From assembly GCA_021823525.1 (NCBI GenBank), contig JAKANY010000015.1:1-34983 (forward strand): a stretch of DNA of 34,983 nt, read 5' to 3'. A program made the position numbers and the translations under genes. The stretch is from Actinomycetes bacterium (GTDB lineage: Bacteria; Actinomycetota; Acidimicrobiia; Acidimicrobiales; RAAP-2). The stretch's first letter is position 1; every line of letters starts with the position of its first letter. Shown here one piece after another: positions 8,096 through 16,312 of the stretch. The notes beneath the pieces are model-generated. The model made no database searches. It was given only the letters and a program-made list of their open reading frames with translations, and was not told the DNA's origin.

Positions 8096-8205
8096 AACCC
8101 GGGAATCAATCGGGCAGAACCGAGATTGTCCCGATGCACCGGGAACGCGCTTGAGGGACGCTGTCGGCGACTCCTCGGCAGTCTGGCGTCACCGAGGGCG
8201 AGTTC
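7999..8205 (+). pseudogene. hicA: Degenerate hicA toxin with in-frame stop
   Basis: Starting at GTG 7999, the frame reads VRPALPSVSGQEAVTTHEKI, then GFAQMGRRGSRVKPGN and TEIVPMHRERA. This follows the HicA pattern LPSVSGxExVxxLEKxGF, RGSHxK, VPMHRELA. A TGA at 8152-8154 interrupts it exactly where HicA continues as RGTLRxILRQAGLxxEEF. Past the stop the same frame gives GTLSATPRQSGVTEGEF, the recognisable C-terminus with several substitutions. The catalytic HicA histidine position (GSH) is Arg (GSR). The toxin is therefore very probably inactive. The expected GTGA overlap with hicB is also eroded. Confidence 0.72.
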
Positions 8206-8541
8206 ACTGACGTGCTGTCGATCGCATGGACTCTTCTCGGTCGCTCGACTTTCGTGCGGGTACGGCGCCCGAGTGGCTCTTCTGGAACTACGCAGGGTCC
8301 ACGGGGAGGCCGTAACCCCGTTCGGGTCGCCACCGCAAGGAAACCTCGATCCCTCAACTGAGGAGCGCAGCCGGTCGCGTCGCGCGTGCGCCGACCCGCC
8401 GGGTGATCCGACAGCACCGCCCGCGGCCGGACGCGCACGGCGCGGGCCCCGTGCGCGGTCCCGTGGCGCCCGCGCACGGGTGGCCCCGTCGGCGAGGCGC
8501 GTCGAACCGAGCTCCCCGCCGACCACTCGGCGAGGACGCCC
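8206..8541. other. Gene-free stretch with a GC-rich hairpin
   Basis: I find no supported gene between the hicA relic and the stop of the convergent NAD-binding protein. A perfect 10-bp inverted repeat (CCCGTGCGCG at 8448-8457, CGCGCACGGG at 8471-8480) with a 13-nt loop could terminate either direction, although no T-run follows. The rest looks like decayed sequence. Confidence 0.45.
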
Positions 8542-9120
8542 TTACGCGGCGACCTCGTCGGCGAGCACCACGATCCCGCTGGGTGCGTCCAGGAGCGCCA
8601 AGGTGCTCCTCGCGGCGTCGTCGACGTGGATGCGAGGCGGAGCGGGCCGGTCGTCGCGGTAGTAGGTGCCCGGTCCGTAGAGCTGGCCGTAGCGGATGAC
8701 GACGCCGCCCGCGTCCAGGACCAGGCGCTCGTGCACGGCCACGGCGTCGCCGGAGCCGGGCGGCGACCACGCGATGCTTTGGGCCAGGATGCGGCTCGCT
8801 CCGGCCGCGGCCAGGAGATGGCGCGTGCCTTCGGTGCGCATGCGGTTGTTGCGCGCCACGTAAGCGGGAACCTGGTCGAGCTCATCGGGAAGGTCGGTGA
8901 GCTGGTGCATGACGACGTCGGGAGCGAAGCGCGAGACCTCCGCGATCAGCGCGTCCGCGTCGAAGACGTCGCACACGACGGGGGTCGCCCCGAACGACGC
9001 GATCCGGACCGCCGACGCGGGCGACCGGGTCAGGCCCGCCACTTCGTGACCCGCACCCACGAGCAGCGGGACCAGTCGGATGCCGAGGACCCCGGACGCG
9101 CCAGCGAGGAAGACGCGCAT
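8542..9120 (-). CDS. Short NAD(P)-binding epimerase/dehydratase-type (extended SDR) protein
   Basis: A 192-residue Rossmann-fold protein with the N-terminal GxxGxxG motif AGASGVLG (residues 6-13), a VVCDVFDADAL segment, VRYGQLYGPG-like IRYGQLYGPGTYY, and RIHVDDAARSTLALLDAPSG. These place it among NAD-dependent epimerase/dehydratases. No clear YxxxK catalytic pair is visible, and the C-terminal substrate domain usual in ~300-residue members is absent because the frame stops right after LADEVAA. It may be a naturally short member or a C-terminally truncated one; the decayed sequence downstream makes truncation possible. Substrate unknown. The start is ATG 9120, where the Rossmann strand begins; the longer upstream frame adds only Arg-rich sequence. 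Confidence 0.68.
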   Translation of the reverse strand: MRVFLAGASGVLGIRLVPLLVGAGHEVAGLTRSPASAVRIASFGATPVVCDVFDADALIAEVSRFAPDVVMHQLTDLPDELDQVPAYVARNNRMRTEGTRHLLAAAGASRILAQSIAWSPPGSGDAVAVHERLVLDAGGVVIRYGQLYGPGTYYRDDRPAPPRIHVDDAARSTLALLDAPSGIVVLADEVAA

Positions 9121-9280
9121 CACGACTCGCGCACGTCGGGGCGGACGGAGCGTGGCCCCGGAGCGCGGCGGGCCGGGGCCGAGCGAGGGCGGTGACCCGC
9201 GTCCCACCGCGGTTGGCGTGCGGCGTGCCGCTCGCGGTCCCCTCTCCTGTCGCGCGGGTCCCTGGTGGCGACGAGCACCA

Positions 9281-9802
9281 TCACTGTGGCTCACCGGCGC
9301 TCGACGGACGCCCGCGTCCCGTCCCGGCGTGCTCGCTCACGTACCGCACGAGGACCTCGAGCTTCAGGGCGGTGCCCTCCTGGCGGCGCGCCGGGCTCTC
9401 GACGCCCTCGATGCCGTCGAGGTAGGCCCCCTGCTCGGTCCAGCGCAGGACCGTCCCCTCGGGACCGTGCGCGAACTCGAGGGTCGCCAGCGACACCGAG
9501 ATCCTCTCGTCGTCACGAAGCATCTCGTAGGCGTAGACGATGCGGGCGCCCGGCACGATGTCGTAGTACCGGGCGTCGTAGCGGTACGTCGTCCCCGCGA
9601 CGCGCACGCTGAACCGCTCGTGATCGCCAACGCGAAACTCGAACGTGGGCGGCTCGGCCCCCGCGGGCGTTGCGAGATCCCCGGTGTCGCCCCACGTGCT
9701 CTTGGCGTCCTCGGAGGCGAACGCCGCGAAGACCTGCTCGGGCGCGGCCGGGAGCGATCGGATCAAGGTGAAGGTGTCGTGGATGACCGATCGCTCGCGC
9801 AC
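9281..9802 (-). CDS. SRPBCC (AHSA1-like) domain protein
   Basis: A 173-residue single-domain protein. Residues about 6-150 fit the START/SRPBCC helix-grip fold of the Aha1-C family: FTLIRSLPAAPEQVFAAFAS at the front, GDHERFSVRVAGTTYRYDARYYDIVPGARIVYAYEM in the middle, and TVLRWTEQGAYLDG. Such proteins bind hydrophobic ligands; none can be named here. The start is GTG 9802, well supported by AGGAG 6 nt upstream on the minus strand. It diverges from the liv operon. Confidence 0.8.
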   Translation of the reverse strand: MRERSVIHDTFTLIRSLPAAPEQVFAAFASEDAKSTWGDTGDLATPAGAEPPTFEFRVGDHERFSVRVAGTTYRYDARYYDIVPGARIVYAYEMLRDDERISVSLATLEFAHGPEGTVLRWTEQGAYLDGIEGVESPARRQEGTALKLEVLVRYVSEHAGTGRGRPSSAGEPQ

Positions 9803-9960
9803 GGAACTCTCCTGACGCTGGTGCCCACGGCGACCTCGGTGGCCGCACGATCCGGGTGCCCGGCAGCCTAGGAAGGCGGCGTCGTGAGCGCGCCCGTCCA
9901 GCGCTGAACTCGGTGCGCAGAAAGGGCGGGGACTGTCAGCACCGCCCGCCGGTTACTGAC

Positions 9961-9966
9961 TAGTTT
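9961..9966 (+). promoter_or_regulatory. Probable -10 of the liv operon
   Basis: TAGTTT in an AT-rich pocket, 9 nt before the ATG of the first ATPase gene and without a Shine-Dalgarno between, suggests a very short or absent leader. Confidence 0.4.
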
Positions 9967-9975
9967 TAAGACCCA

Positions 9976-10752
9976 ATGGACGACGTGACGAGTGCGCCGC
10001 TGCTGACCCTGGACGGGGTGTCGGTGGACTTCGGTGGCCTGCACGCTCTCCACGACGTTTCCTTCTCGGTTCAGCCCGGGGAGATCGTCGGGCTCATCGG
10101 GCCCAACGGCGCGGGCAAGACGACGGCCTTCAACGTGATCTGCGGGTTCGTGCGGCCGACGAACGGGCACGTGCGCTTCCCCCGCAGCCAGCGACACAAC
10201 CTGCGCCCGAGCCAGCTGGCCGCAGCGGGCGTGGCGCGCACGCTCCAGGGCGTCGGACTGTTCCCCCACTGCAGCGTGCTCGAGAACGTGATGGCCGGCG
10301 GCCACCGTCGTGCCGGTGGCACCTTCTTCGACGGCCTGGTCTCCACGCCGCGCGGGATTCGCTCCGAGCGCCAACTGCGCCGTGATGCGCTGGCGATGCT
10401 CGAGCGGCTCGGCGTCGCCGACGTCGCCGCGCGCCTGCCGGGTGCCATCCCCTACGGCGTGGCCAAGAAGGTCTCGCTGGCCCGCGCGCTGATGAGCGAG
10501 CCCGAGCTGCTGCTGCTCGACGAGCCCGCCTCGGGCCTCGACGAGGCCGAGCTCGGCCAGTTCGCGGGGCTGATCATGTCCCTGCGCGCGCAGATGGGCA
10601 TCCTGCTCGTCGAGCACGACATGGAGTTCGTGATGCCCCTCGTCGATCGCCTGGTGGTGCTCAACTTCGGCGAGGTGATCGCCACCGGCACGCCCGACGA
10701 GGTTCGTCATCACGAGCAGGTCGTCGCCGCGTATCTGGGGGTCGAGACGTGA
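9976..10752 (+). CDS. livG: Branched-chain-amino-acid-type ABC importer ATPase (LivG)
   Basis: One of two ATPases energising the HAAT-family importer encoded by the next four genes; cytoplasmic, membrane-associated. The 258-residue product has Walker A GPNGAGKT, a Q-loop region GVARTLQGVGLF, a LivG-type signature PYGVAKKVSLARAL in place of LSGGQ, Walker B LLLLDEPASGLD and the switch histidine in VEHDMEFV. The last bases overlap the livF start (GTGA). Confidence 0.93.
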   Translation: MDDVTSAPLLTLDGVSVDFGGLHALHDVSFSVQPGEIVGLIGPNGAGKTTAFNVICGFVRPTNGHVRFPRSQRHNLRPSQLAAAGVARTLQGVGLFPHCSVLENVMAGGHRRAGGTFFDGLVSTPRGIRSERQLRRDALAMLERLGVADVAARLPGAIPYGVAKKVSLARALMSEPELLLLDEPASGLDEAELGQFAGLIMSLRAQMGILLVEHDMEFVMPLVDRLVVLNFGEVIATGTPDEVRHHEQVVAAYLGVET

Positions 10753-11465
10753 TCGGGGTCTCGGGACTGTCGGTCTCCTACGGGGCCGTGCAGGCCCTGC
10801 GCGACGTGTCGTTCTCGGCGGCCCCGGGGAAGATCACGACGGTCCTGGGCGCCAACGGCGCGGGCAAGACGACGCTGCTGCGCACCATCAGCGGACTCGT
10901 GCGTCCCCGCGCCGGTGAGGTAACCCTCGAGGGCGATCGGATCACGGGCACGCACGCCGAGGACATCGTGCGCCGGGGCGTGGGCCACGTCCCCGAGGGG
11001 CGCGGGGTGATCGCGGAGTTCACGGTCGAGGAGAATCTGCGCCTCGGGTCGCTCATCGTGCGGCGCAGCCGCGCCGAGCGCCAGGCCGCCTTCGAGCGCC
11101 TCTACGGACAGTTCCCCGTGCTCGGTGAGCGTCGTCGCCAGTCAGCGGGCACCTTGTCGGGAGGTGAGCGCCAGATGCTCGCCATGGCGCGCGCCCTCGT
11201 GGCCGAGCCGCGCGTGCTGCTGCTCGACGAGCCGTCGCTGGGCCTGGCGCCGCTGGTGACGGCCGAGTTGATGTCCACCATCAGCCAGCTGTGCGCGACG
11301 ACCGGCCTGACCGTCATCCTGGTGGAGCAGAACGCCAAGTCGGCGCTGCGCATCGCCGACCAGGCGGTGGTCCTCTACATCGGGCGCGTGGTGGCCGACG
11401 ACCGCGCCGAGGTGGTCGCGGCCGACGAGCGCCTCCGGCAGTACTACTTGGGGCTGGTGGAGTAG
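10749..11465 (+). CDS. livF: Branched-chain-amino-acid-type ABC importer ATPase (LivF)
   Basis: The second ATPase of the importer. Its 238 residues contain Walker A GANGAGKT, the LivF hallmark GHVPEGRGVI, signature LSGGERQMLAMARAL, Walker B LLLDEPSLGLAPL and VEQNAKSAL in the switch region. The GTG start overlaps the livG stop by 4 nt, and its TAG stop shares one base with the livH GTG. Confidence 0.94.
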   Translation: MIGVSGLSVSYGAVQALRDVSFSAAPGKITTVLGANGAGKTTLLRTISGLVRPRAGEVTLEGDRITGTHAEDIVRRGVGHVPEGRGVIAEFTVEENLRLGSLIVRRSRAERQAAFERLYGQFPVLGERRRQSAGTLSGGERQMLAMARALVAEPRVLLLDEPSLGLAPLVTAELMSTISQLCATTGLTVILVEQNAKSALRIADQAVVLYIGRVVADDRAEVVAADERLRQYYLGLVE

Positions 11466-12364
11466 TGGACGCCTTCCTCACGTCGCGGCCCGTCGCCGAC
11501 ATCCTGGGCGGCCTCACCAACGGCGTCATCTACAGCCTGGTGGCGCTGAGCCTGGTCCTGATCTGGCGCTCCACGCGCATCCTCAACTTCGCCCAGGGAG
11601 CGATGGCCATGCTGGCCGCCTACGTCGGCTTCGCGATCCTGGCGCCGACGACCAACTACTGGATCTCGATGGGCGTCGCGGTCGTCGCGGGCATCGTCCT
11701 GGGCGGGCTCACCGAGCGCACCATCGTGCGCGCGCTCTACGGCAAGCCCGAGATCAACCCCGTGGTCGCGATGGTGGGGTTCCTCCTCGTCCTCGAGTCG
11801 GTCGCGGCCGCGATCTGGTCGACCGTGTCGCGCAGCCTGCCCACGCCGTTCTCCATCGTCGACTGGCAGCTGCGCGGCCGGCCGGTCGCGATGTCGCCCT
11901 TCGCGCTCTACGAGGTCGTGACCGCCGTGGTCGTGATGGTCGTGATCGCCGTCGTCTTCCAGTTCACGCGCGTGGGCCTCCAACTGCGCGCTGCGGCTTT
12001 GAACCCCGAGGTGTCGCGGCTGCTGGGCGTGCGGGTGCACCGCATGCTGACCGTCGGGTGGATGTTGGCCTCGGGCGTCGGGGCGATCACCGCGGTGCTG
12101 GTGGCCTCGAACTACTTCACCGGGCTCACCCCGACCACCATGGACGGGGTGTTCGCCTTCGGGTTCATCGCGGCGGCGATCGGCGGCCTGGACAGTCCCG
12201 TCGGCGCCCTGGTGTCGGGAGTGGCACTGGGCATCGCGTTCCAGTTCGTCGGCGACTACCTGAACTCCAATGCCATCATCTTGGTGGCCCTCGGCCTGCT
12301 GATCGTCTCGCTCATGGTGCGACCCAACGGCGTGTTCACGCGGCGCGCGCAGCGGAGGGTGTGA
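11465..12364 (+). CDS. livH: ABC importer permease, LivH type
   Basis: A membrane-embedded permease of 299 residues with about eight hydrophobic segments, starting GGLTNGVIYSLVALSLVLIW and the family motif RILNFAQGAMAMLAAY. The cytoplasmic coupling loop LRAAALNPEVSRLLGVRVHR and the C-terminal FAFGFIAAAIGGLDSPVGAL are typical of LivH. GTG 11465 overlaps the livF stop by one base, and its own TGA overlaps the livM ATG. Confidence 0.93.
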   Translation: MDAFLTSRPVADILGGLTNGVIYSLVALSLVLIWRSTRILNFAQGAMAMLAAYVGFAILAPTTNYWISMGVAVVAGIVLGGLTERTIVRALYGKPEINPVVAMVGFLLVLESVAAAIWSTVSRSLPTPFSIVDWQLRGRPVAMSPFALYEVVTAVVVMVVIAVVFQFTRVGLQLRAAALNPEVSRLLGVRVHRMLTVGWMLASGVGAITAVLVASNYFTGLTPTTMDGVFAFGFIAAAIGGLDSPVGALVSGVALGIAFQFVGDYLNSNAIILVALGLLIVSLMVRPNGVFTRRAQRRV

Positions 12365-13548
12365 TGCGCCAGCGCGTCCTCGTCTCGTCGGTTGTGGGGG
12401 TGGCCCTGGTGATCGCGGCCCTCGACGCGACGTTCGGCGTGCCCACCACGCGCCTGCGCGTGGCCCTCGCGCTGCTCGGCGCTCTCGGGGTGGCCGCCCT
12501 CGGGGGGCTGAGCGTGGCGCGCACGCGCCGGGACCATCCGCTCGTGACGCGGGTGCTCGTGACGGTCGTCGTCGTCGTGATTGCGCTCGTGGCGACAGCG
12601 CGGCTGTCGTCCAACGTGGACACCGACGTGGCGATCGGTGCGGCGATGACGATCGTGCTCCTCGGGCTGTCCTTCCTCACGGGTTCCTCGGGCCAGATCT
12701 CGCTGGGCAACGGCGCCTTCATGGGCGTGGGGGCCTTCACGGTGGCGATCTGGGCCAACCACCACGCCACCAGCCCCCTGATCCTCGTGCTGGTCCTGGC
12801 GGTCGCGGCGGGGGCGGCCGTGGGCTTCCTCCTCGGCCTGCCCGCGACGCGGCTGCGCGGGCCGTACCTGGCGGGGATGACGCTCGCCTTCGCGGTGGCC
12901 TTCGGCGCGGTCCTCAACGTCTTTGGCAGCTGGACCGGGGGCGACTCGGGGCTCCAGCTGCCCAACGCGGAGAACGCGCCGCGCTGGCTCGTGCACCTCT
13001 ACCCGGCCTCGACGGCGTCGCTGAGCGTCAACAGCGTCTGGCTGGCCGCGCTGAGCGTGGTCAGTGCCGGCGTCGCGCTGCTGCTCATGGCGAACCTCTT
13101 CGCCTCGCGCTTCGGCCGGGCGATGCGCCTGGTGCGCGACAACGACGTGGCCGCCGAGCTGGTGGGGATCTCCCTGCCGCGGGCTCGCGTCGTGGCCTTC
13201 GTCGTCTCGGCGGCCTACGCCGCCCTCGGCGGCGCGCTGTGGACCGTGGTCAACAACGCGGTCACGCCTTCCACCTACGGCCTGGCCCTGTCGATCACGA
13301 TCCTCTCGCTGGTCGTCATCGGGGGCATCGGGACGATCCCGGGCGCCATCATCGGCGGGCTGATCTACGCGTTCGCCAACAGCCTCATTGGCTGGATCAC
13401 GACCCACACCGGCCTGAACCCGCAGGGCAACGTGGCCAGCCAGCTTAACGGCATCATCTTCGGCGTGCTGCTCGTCGCGACGATCGTCTTCGCGCCCATG
13501 GGCATCAGTGGCGCGCTCCGGCGCCTGTGGGCGCATCGCTCGCGGTGA
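12364..13548 (+). CDS. livM: ABC importer permease, LivM type
   Basis: The second permease, 394 residues, longer than LivH because of an extra N-terminal part with helices at about 5-22, 28-45 and 60-82. The conserved core has SGQISLGNGAFMGVGAFTVA, the coupling segment RAMRLVRDNDVAAELVGISL and VVIGGIGTIPGAIIGG, all typical of LivM. ATG 12364 overlaps the livH stop (TGATG). It is followed by a 95-bp gap before the binding protein gene. Confidence 0.93.
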   Translation: MRQRVLVSSVVGVALVIAALDATFGVPTTRLRVALALLGALGVAALGGLSVARTRRDHPLVTRVLVTVVVVVIALVATARLSSNVDTDVAIGAAMTIVLLGLSFLTGSSGQISLGNGAFMGVGAFTVAIWANHHATSPLILVLVLAVAAGAAVGFLLGLPATRLRGPYLAGMTLAFAVAFGAVLNVFGSWTGGDSGLQLPNAENAPRWLVHLYPASTASLSVNSVWLAALSVVSAGVALLLMANLFASRFGRAMRLVRDNDVAAELVGISLPRARVVAFVVSAAYAALGGALWTVVNNAVTPSTYGLALSITILSLVVIGGIGTIPGAIIGGLIYAFANSLIGWITTHTGLNPQGNVASQLNGIIFGVLLVATIVFAPMGISGALRRLWAHRSR

Positions 13549-13643
13549 CTTGCCGCGTGGTGGTCACCGGGTTAGGGTCTCGTCGAGGGCTTACGCTGCA
13601 GTAAGGCTCAGGACGGCCACACGTGGCCGAGGGGGGAGTGAAC
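13549..13643 (+). promoter_or_regulatory. Leader of the liv binding-protein gene with internal promoter signals
   Basis: The gap between livM and the binding protein holds a -10-like TACGCT (13592-13597), a short CTTAC/GTAAG hairpin around it, and a second palindrome GGCCACACGTGGCC (13615-13628) directly before the GGGGGGAG ribosome-binding site at 13631-13638. A separate promoter would explain how the binding protein could be made in excess over the membrane parts. Confidence 0.45.
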
Positions 13644-14981
13644 GTGGTGAGAATGCGTCGCATCGCGATTGGGGGGGCGTCCGTGGCGCTGATCCTGGGG
13701 ATGGTCATGTCGACCTCCGGGATCGTCCAGGCGTCGCCGCCGAAGGTTCCCGGCGTTACCGCCAAGCAGGTCACCATCGGCGCGACCGTGCCGCTGACGG
13801 GCATCGCGGCCCAGGGGTACAGCGAGGTCGCCAAGGCGGCCAACGCCGTGTTCACGTGGGTGAACCAGCACGGCGGGGTCAACGGACGGCAGATCAAGTA
13901 CGTCATCAAGGACGACTGCTACGGGACGCCGGGATTCGGCTGCACGGGCAACCCCAACACGGTGGCCCTCACCAAGCAGCTGATCTCCCTGCCGGTGTTC
14001 GCGACCGTCGGGTCGCTGGGCACGCCCACGCAGGACTCGGTGCGCTCGCTGCTCAAGGCCAACCACGTCCCGCAACTCTTCGTGAACTCGGGCTCCAAAG
14101 ACTGGAACAACCCCAAGGTCTACCCGGGGTTGTTCGGGTGGCAGACTAGTTACACCGTCGAGAGCAAGATCCTGGGTCAGTACATCGAGGCGCACTTCAC
14201 GGGCCAGAAGGTCTGCTTCTTGGGCCAGCACGACGACTTCGGCGGTGACGGCCTCCTGGGTCTCCAGGACGTGGGCGTCAACCCGATCGACTCCGTGATG
14301 TACGACGTCGCCAGTCTGGTCACGGGCGGCGCCGGCTACTTCACGCCCTTCATCGCAAAGTTCCAGGCCGAGGGCTGCAAGGTCGTCTACCTCGACACGA
14401 TCCCCGGTGCCACCGACGCGGCCCTGGGTAACGCGCTGGCGCTCGGCTACCACCCGCAGTGGGTGATCTCGAGCGTCGGGGCCGACCCCGTCACCGTTGA
14501 CGCGGCCTTCGCCGGCAAGCCGTTCCCCGACCCGGAGATTGGCGCGATCTCCTTCAGCTACCTGCCCGCCAGCCTGGACACCAATGTCTGGAACGGGTGG
14601 ATGCGTGAGATCCTGACCAACGACAAGGCGGACTTCCCGAACTTCACGTCCACGTCGCCCATCGACGGCAACATGGCCTACGGCATCGGCTGGGGCGTCG
14701 CCTTTGTCGAGGCGCTCCGGGCCGCGGGCCGTAACTTCACGCGGGCGAGCTTCCTCAAGACGCTGACCTCGACGTCGTTCCAGACCCCAGCCCTCGTGCC
14801 GCTGCGCTACACCGCGACCAACCACCAGGGGCTCAACGGTGGCTACATCGTCCAGGTGCGCAGCGCCTCGTCGACGGGCGTCCTGGACAAGGCCGTCTTC
14901 GTCACGACCTCGTCACCCAAGTCGTCGGTGACCGTCACATCGAAGTTGAGCACGGCCATTCCCTCTTGGCTGCTCGGCTAG
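13644..14981 (+). CDS. HAAT-family substrate-binding protein of the liv-type importer
   Basis: A periplasmic-binding-fold type I protein of about 445 residues that presents the substrate to the LivHM permease. After the signal segment (RRIAIGGASVALILGMVMS) the mature part opens with VTIGATVPLTGIAAQGYSEV, followed by FTWVNQHGGVNGRQIKYV, both classic LivJ/LivK-type motifs. A DDCYGTPGFGC pair of cysteines may form a disulfide. GTG 13644 is preferred over further-upstream codons because GGGGGGAG ends 5 nt before it; GTG 13647 is equally possible. The signal has no lipobox cysteine, unusual for a Gram-positive binding protein. The substrate could be an amino acid, amide or another small acid; the sequence does not decide. 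Confidence 0.88.
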   Translation: MVRMRRIAIGGASVALILGMVMSTSGIVQASPPKVPGVTAKQVTIGATVPLTGIAAQGYSEVAKAANAVFTWVNQHGGVNGRQIKYVIKDDCYGTPGFGCTGNPNTVALTKQLISLPVFATVGSLGTPTQDSVRSLLKANHVPQLFVNSGSKDWNNPKVYPGLFGWQTSYTVESKILGQYIEAHFTGQKVCFLGQHDDFGGDGLLGLQDVGVNPIDSVMYDVASLVTGGAGYFTPFIAKFQAEGCKVVYLDTIPGATDAALGNALALGYHPQWVISSVGADPVTVDAAFAGKPFPDPEIGAISFSYLPASLDTNVWNGWMREILTNDKADFPNFTSTSPIDGNMAYGIGWGVAFVEALRAAGRNFTRASFLKTLTSTSFQTPALVPLRYTATNHQGLNGGYIVQVRSASSTGVLDKAVFVTTSSPKSSVTVTSKLSTAIPSWLLG

Positions 14982-15000
14982 TCGCCTCCTAGAACACGTT

Positions 15001-15030
15001 CGGTGGCGGGGCCTTTTGGCCCCGCCACCG
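15001..15030 (+). terminator. Strong hairpin terminator after the liv operon
   Basis: A perfect 13-bp inverted repeat, CGGTGGCGGGGCC (15001-15013) and GGCCCCGCCACCG (15018-15030), with a TTTT loop, beginning 20 nt after the binding-protein stop. There is no downstream T-tract, which is common for high-GC terminators. ACACGTT occurs on both sides of the stem. Confidence 0.85.
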
Positions 15031-15045
15031 ACACGTTCCGGGGAC

Positions 15046-15430
15046 GTCATGTCGCTGTCGAGAACCTGTTGGCGAGCGGTCGCACAACGTGGGGATTGTC
15101 CCAAGTCCGGTGGATAACTGACCCCCGAGCGGGGGAGAACCTCTGGATTCCCCTCGGGGAGGCCCGGAGCCCTTGCGCGAGCGCGCCGGACGTGCGAGAA
15201 CAGGGATCGTAGTTCGCACCTCGAGGTGGGTGTCGACCCCGCAAGGGGGAGGCAGTCACCGGGACGGGGCCCCGCAAGGGGTGTCGTCCCCTCCGAGGCG
15301 GGGCAACTCGCAGCGGTGACGAGAGCGGGCCACACGCAGCACTCGCGGGGACGTCTTCGACGGACTCGCGGTGAGGCGCTTCGGAGACCCCGAGGGGCTG
15401 GTGTTTCACCGGTCACTCGGGGTCTTCGGC
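15046..15430. repeat. Structured non-coding direct repeat, copy 1
   Basis: This aligns almost without gaps to 17103-17485. The first ~50 nt (CGCTGT, then AACCTGTTGGCGA, then GGTCGCACAACGTGGGGAT) and a ~140-nt core are near-identical, and the part between is diverged. The core folds into P1 GTCACC/GGTGAC (15255-15260, 15315-15320) enclosing P2 GGGACG/CGTCCC (15261-15266, 15285-15290), capped by CCCC-GCAA-GGGG (15270-15281). A second CCCC-GCAA-GGGG hairpin lies at 15237-15248. The 3' end is a long stem, AGACCCCGAG/CTCGGGGTCT (15385-15394, 15416-15425), with inner CTGGTG/CACCGG. No reading frame is conserved between the copies. A GGTGGATAA motif (15109-15117) is one base from a DnaA box. The element ends about 40 nt before the ABC ATPase start. 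Confidence 0.85.
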
Positions 15431-15458
15431 TGTCCGGGCCTCCGAAAGGACGTGCTGC

Positions 15459-15464
15459 TAGTTT
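15459..15464 (+). promoter_or_regulatory. Probable -10 of the ABC-2 exporter operon
   Basis: TAGTTT lies 8 nt before GTG 15473, with no Shine-Dalgarno at a usable distance. It sits just past the end of repeat copy 1, so the element could carry upstream promoter or control elements. Confidence 0.4.
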
Positions 15465-15472
15465 CGCTGTGC

Positions 15473-16312
15473 GTGGAGGTCATCGCCACGCGCGATCTTG
15501 TCAAGACGTACGGAGCGGCATCCGCGGTCGCCGGCTTCGACCTCGACGTCGCGGCTGGCGAGTGCGTGGCCCTGCTTGGGCCCAACGGCGCGGGCAAGAC
15601 GACGACCGTCGAGATCCTCGAGGGACTGCGCGTCCGCAGCGGCGGCTCGGTCACGGTGCTCGGCCAGGATCCCCAGAACGCGGAGCGGGCGTGGCGGGCG
15701 CGCATCGGCGTCGTGACCCAACTCGCCACCGACCTGCAGTTCGCGACAGTGGGCGAGGCCGTCGACCACTTCGCTCGGGGCTACCCGACGCCGCGCTCGC
15801 GCCACGAGACGCTGGAGCTCGTCGGCTTGCGTGAGCAGGCGGGTCAGCGCGTGGCCACGCTCTCGGGTGGCCAGCGCCGGCGCCTCGACGTGGCGCTGGG
15901 CATCGTGGGCCGGCCCGAGCTCCTCTTCCTCGACGAGCCGACGACGGGGTTCGACCCCGGGGCTCGTCGGACGTTCTGGGGCGTCGTACAGGCCCTGCGC
16001 GAGGAGCGCACCACGATCGTGCTGACCACCCACTACCTCGACGAGGCCGACACTCTCGCCGACCGCATCGTGATCATCGCTCACGGGCGCAAGGTGGCCG
16101 ACACCGAGCCGCACGAGCTTCGCTCCCGGGTCCCGCGCGACGCGGTGGTGCGCTGGCGCGACGACCAGGGCGTCCACGAGCTCGCCACGTCGTCACCGAC
16201 CGCCGCGATCGCGCGCCTCGGCGCCGAGTTCGACGGCGAGATCCCCGGGCTGGAGGTCACGCGTCCCAGCCTCGAGGAGGCCTACCTCGAGCTCCTCGGG
16301 GACATAGCGTGA
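15473..16312 (+). CDS. ABC-2 type exporter ATPase (DrrA/NatA-like)
   Basis: A 279-residue ATPase with Walker A GPNGAGKT (36-43), Q-loop GVVTQLATDLQF, signature LSGGQRRRLDVALGI, Walker B LLFLDEPTTGFDP and switch histidine TTHYLDEADTLADR, followed by a ~70-residue C-terminal extension typical of drug or lipid exporter ATPases. GTG 15473 gives the standard N-terminus EVIATRDLVKTYG; upstream codons would extend into repeat sequence. It overlaps the permease start by 4 nt. The exported substrate is unknown: a drug, lipid, peptide or polysaccharide are all possible. Confidence 0.88.
   Translation: MEVIATRDLVKTYGAASAVAGFDLDVAAGECVALLGPNGAGKTTTVEILEGLRVRSGGSVTVLGQDPQNAERAWRARIGVVTQLATDLQFATVGEAVDHFARGYPTPRSRHETLELVGLREQAGQRVATLSGGQRRRLDVALGIVGRPELLFLDEPTTGFDPGARRTFWGVVQALREERTTIVLTTHYLDEADTLADRIVIIAHGRKVADTEPHELRSRVPRDAVVRWRDDQGVHELATSSPTAAIARLGAEFDGEIPGLEVTRPSLEEAYLELLGDIA

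Noticed and set aside
8106..8885. Arg-rich minus-strand frame crossing the hicA relic
   Set aside because: No domain motifs, and it overlaps the better-supported SDR gene in another frame.
15003..15212. Small plus-strand ORF inside repeat copy 1
   Set aside because: The equivalent frame in copy 2 is altered by substitutions in all codon positions and lacks the same start and stop, so it is not a conserved peptide gene.
15237..15281. CRISPR-like short repeats (two CCCCGCAAGGGG units)
   Set aside because: Only two units with unequal context and no spacer regularity; they are better explained as two hairpins of the structured element.
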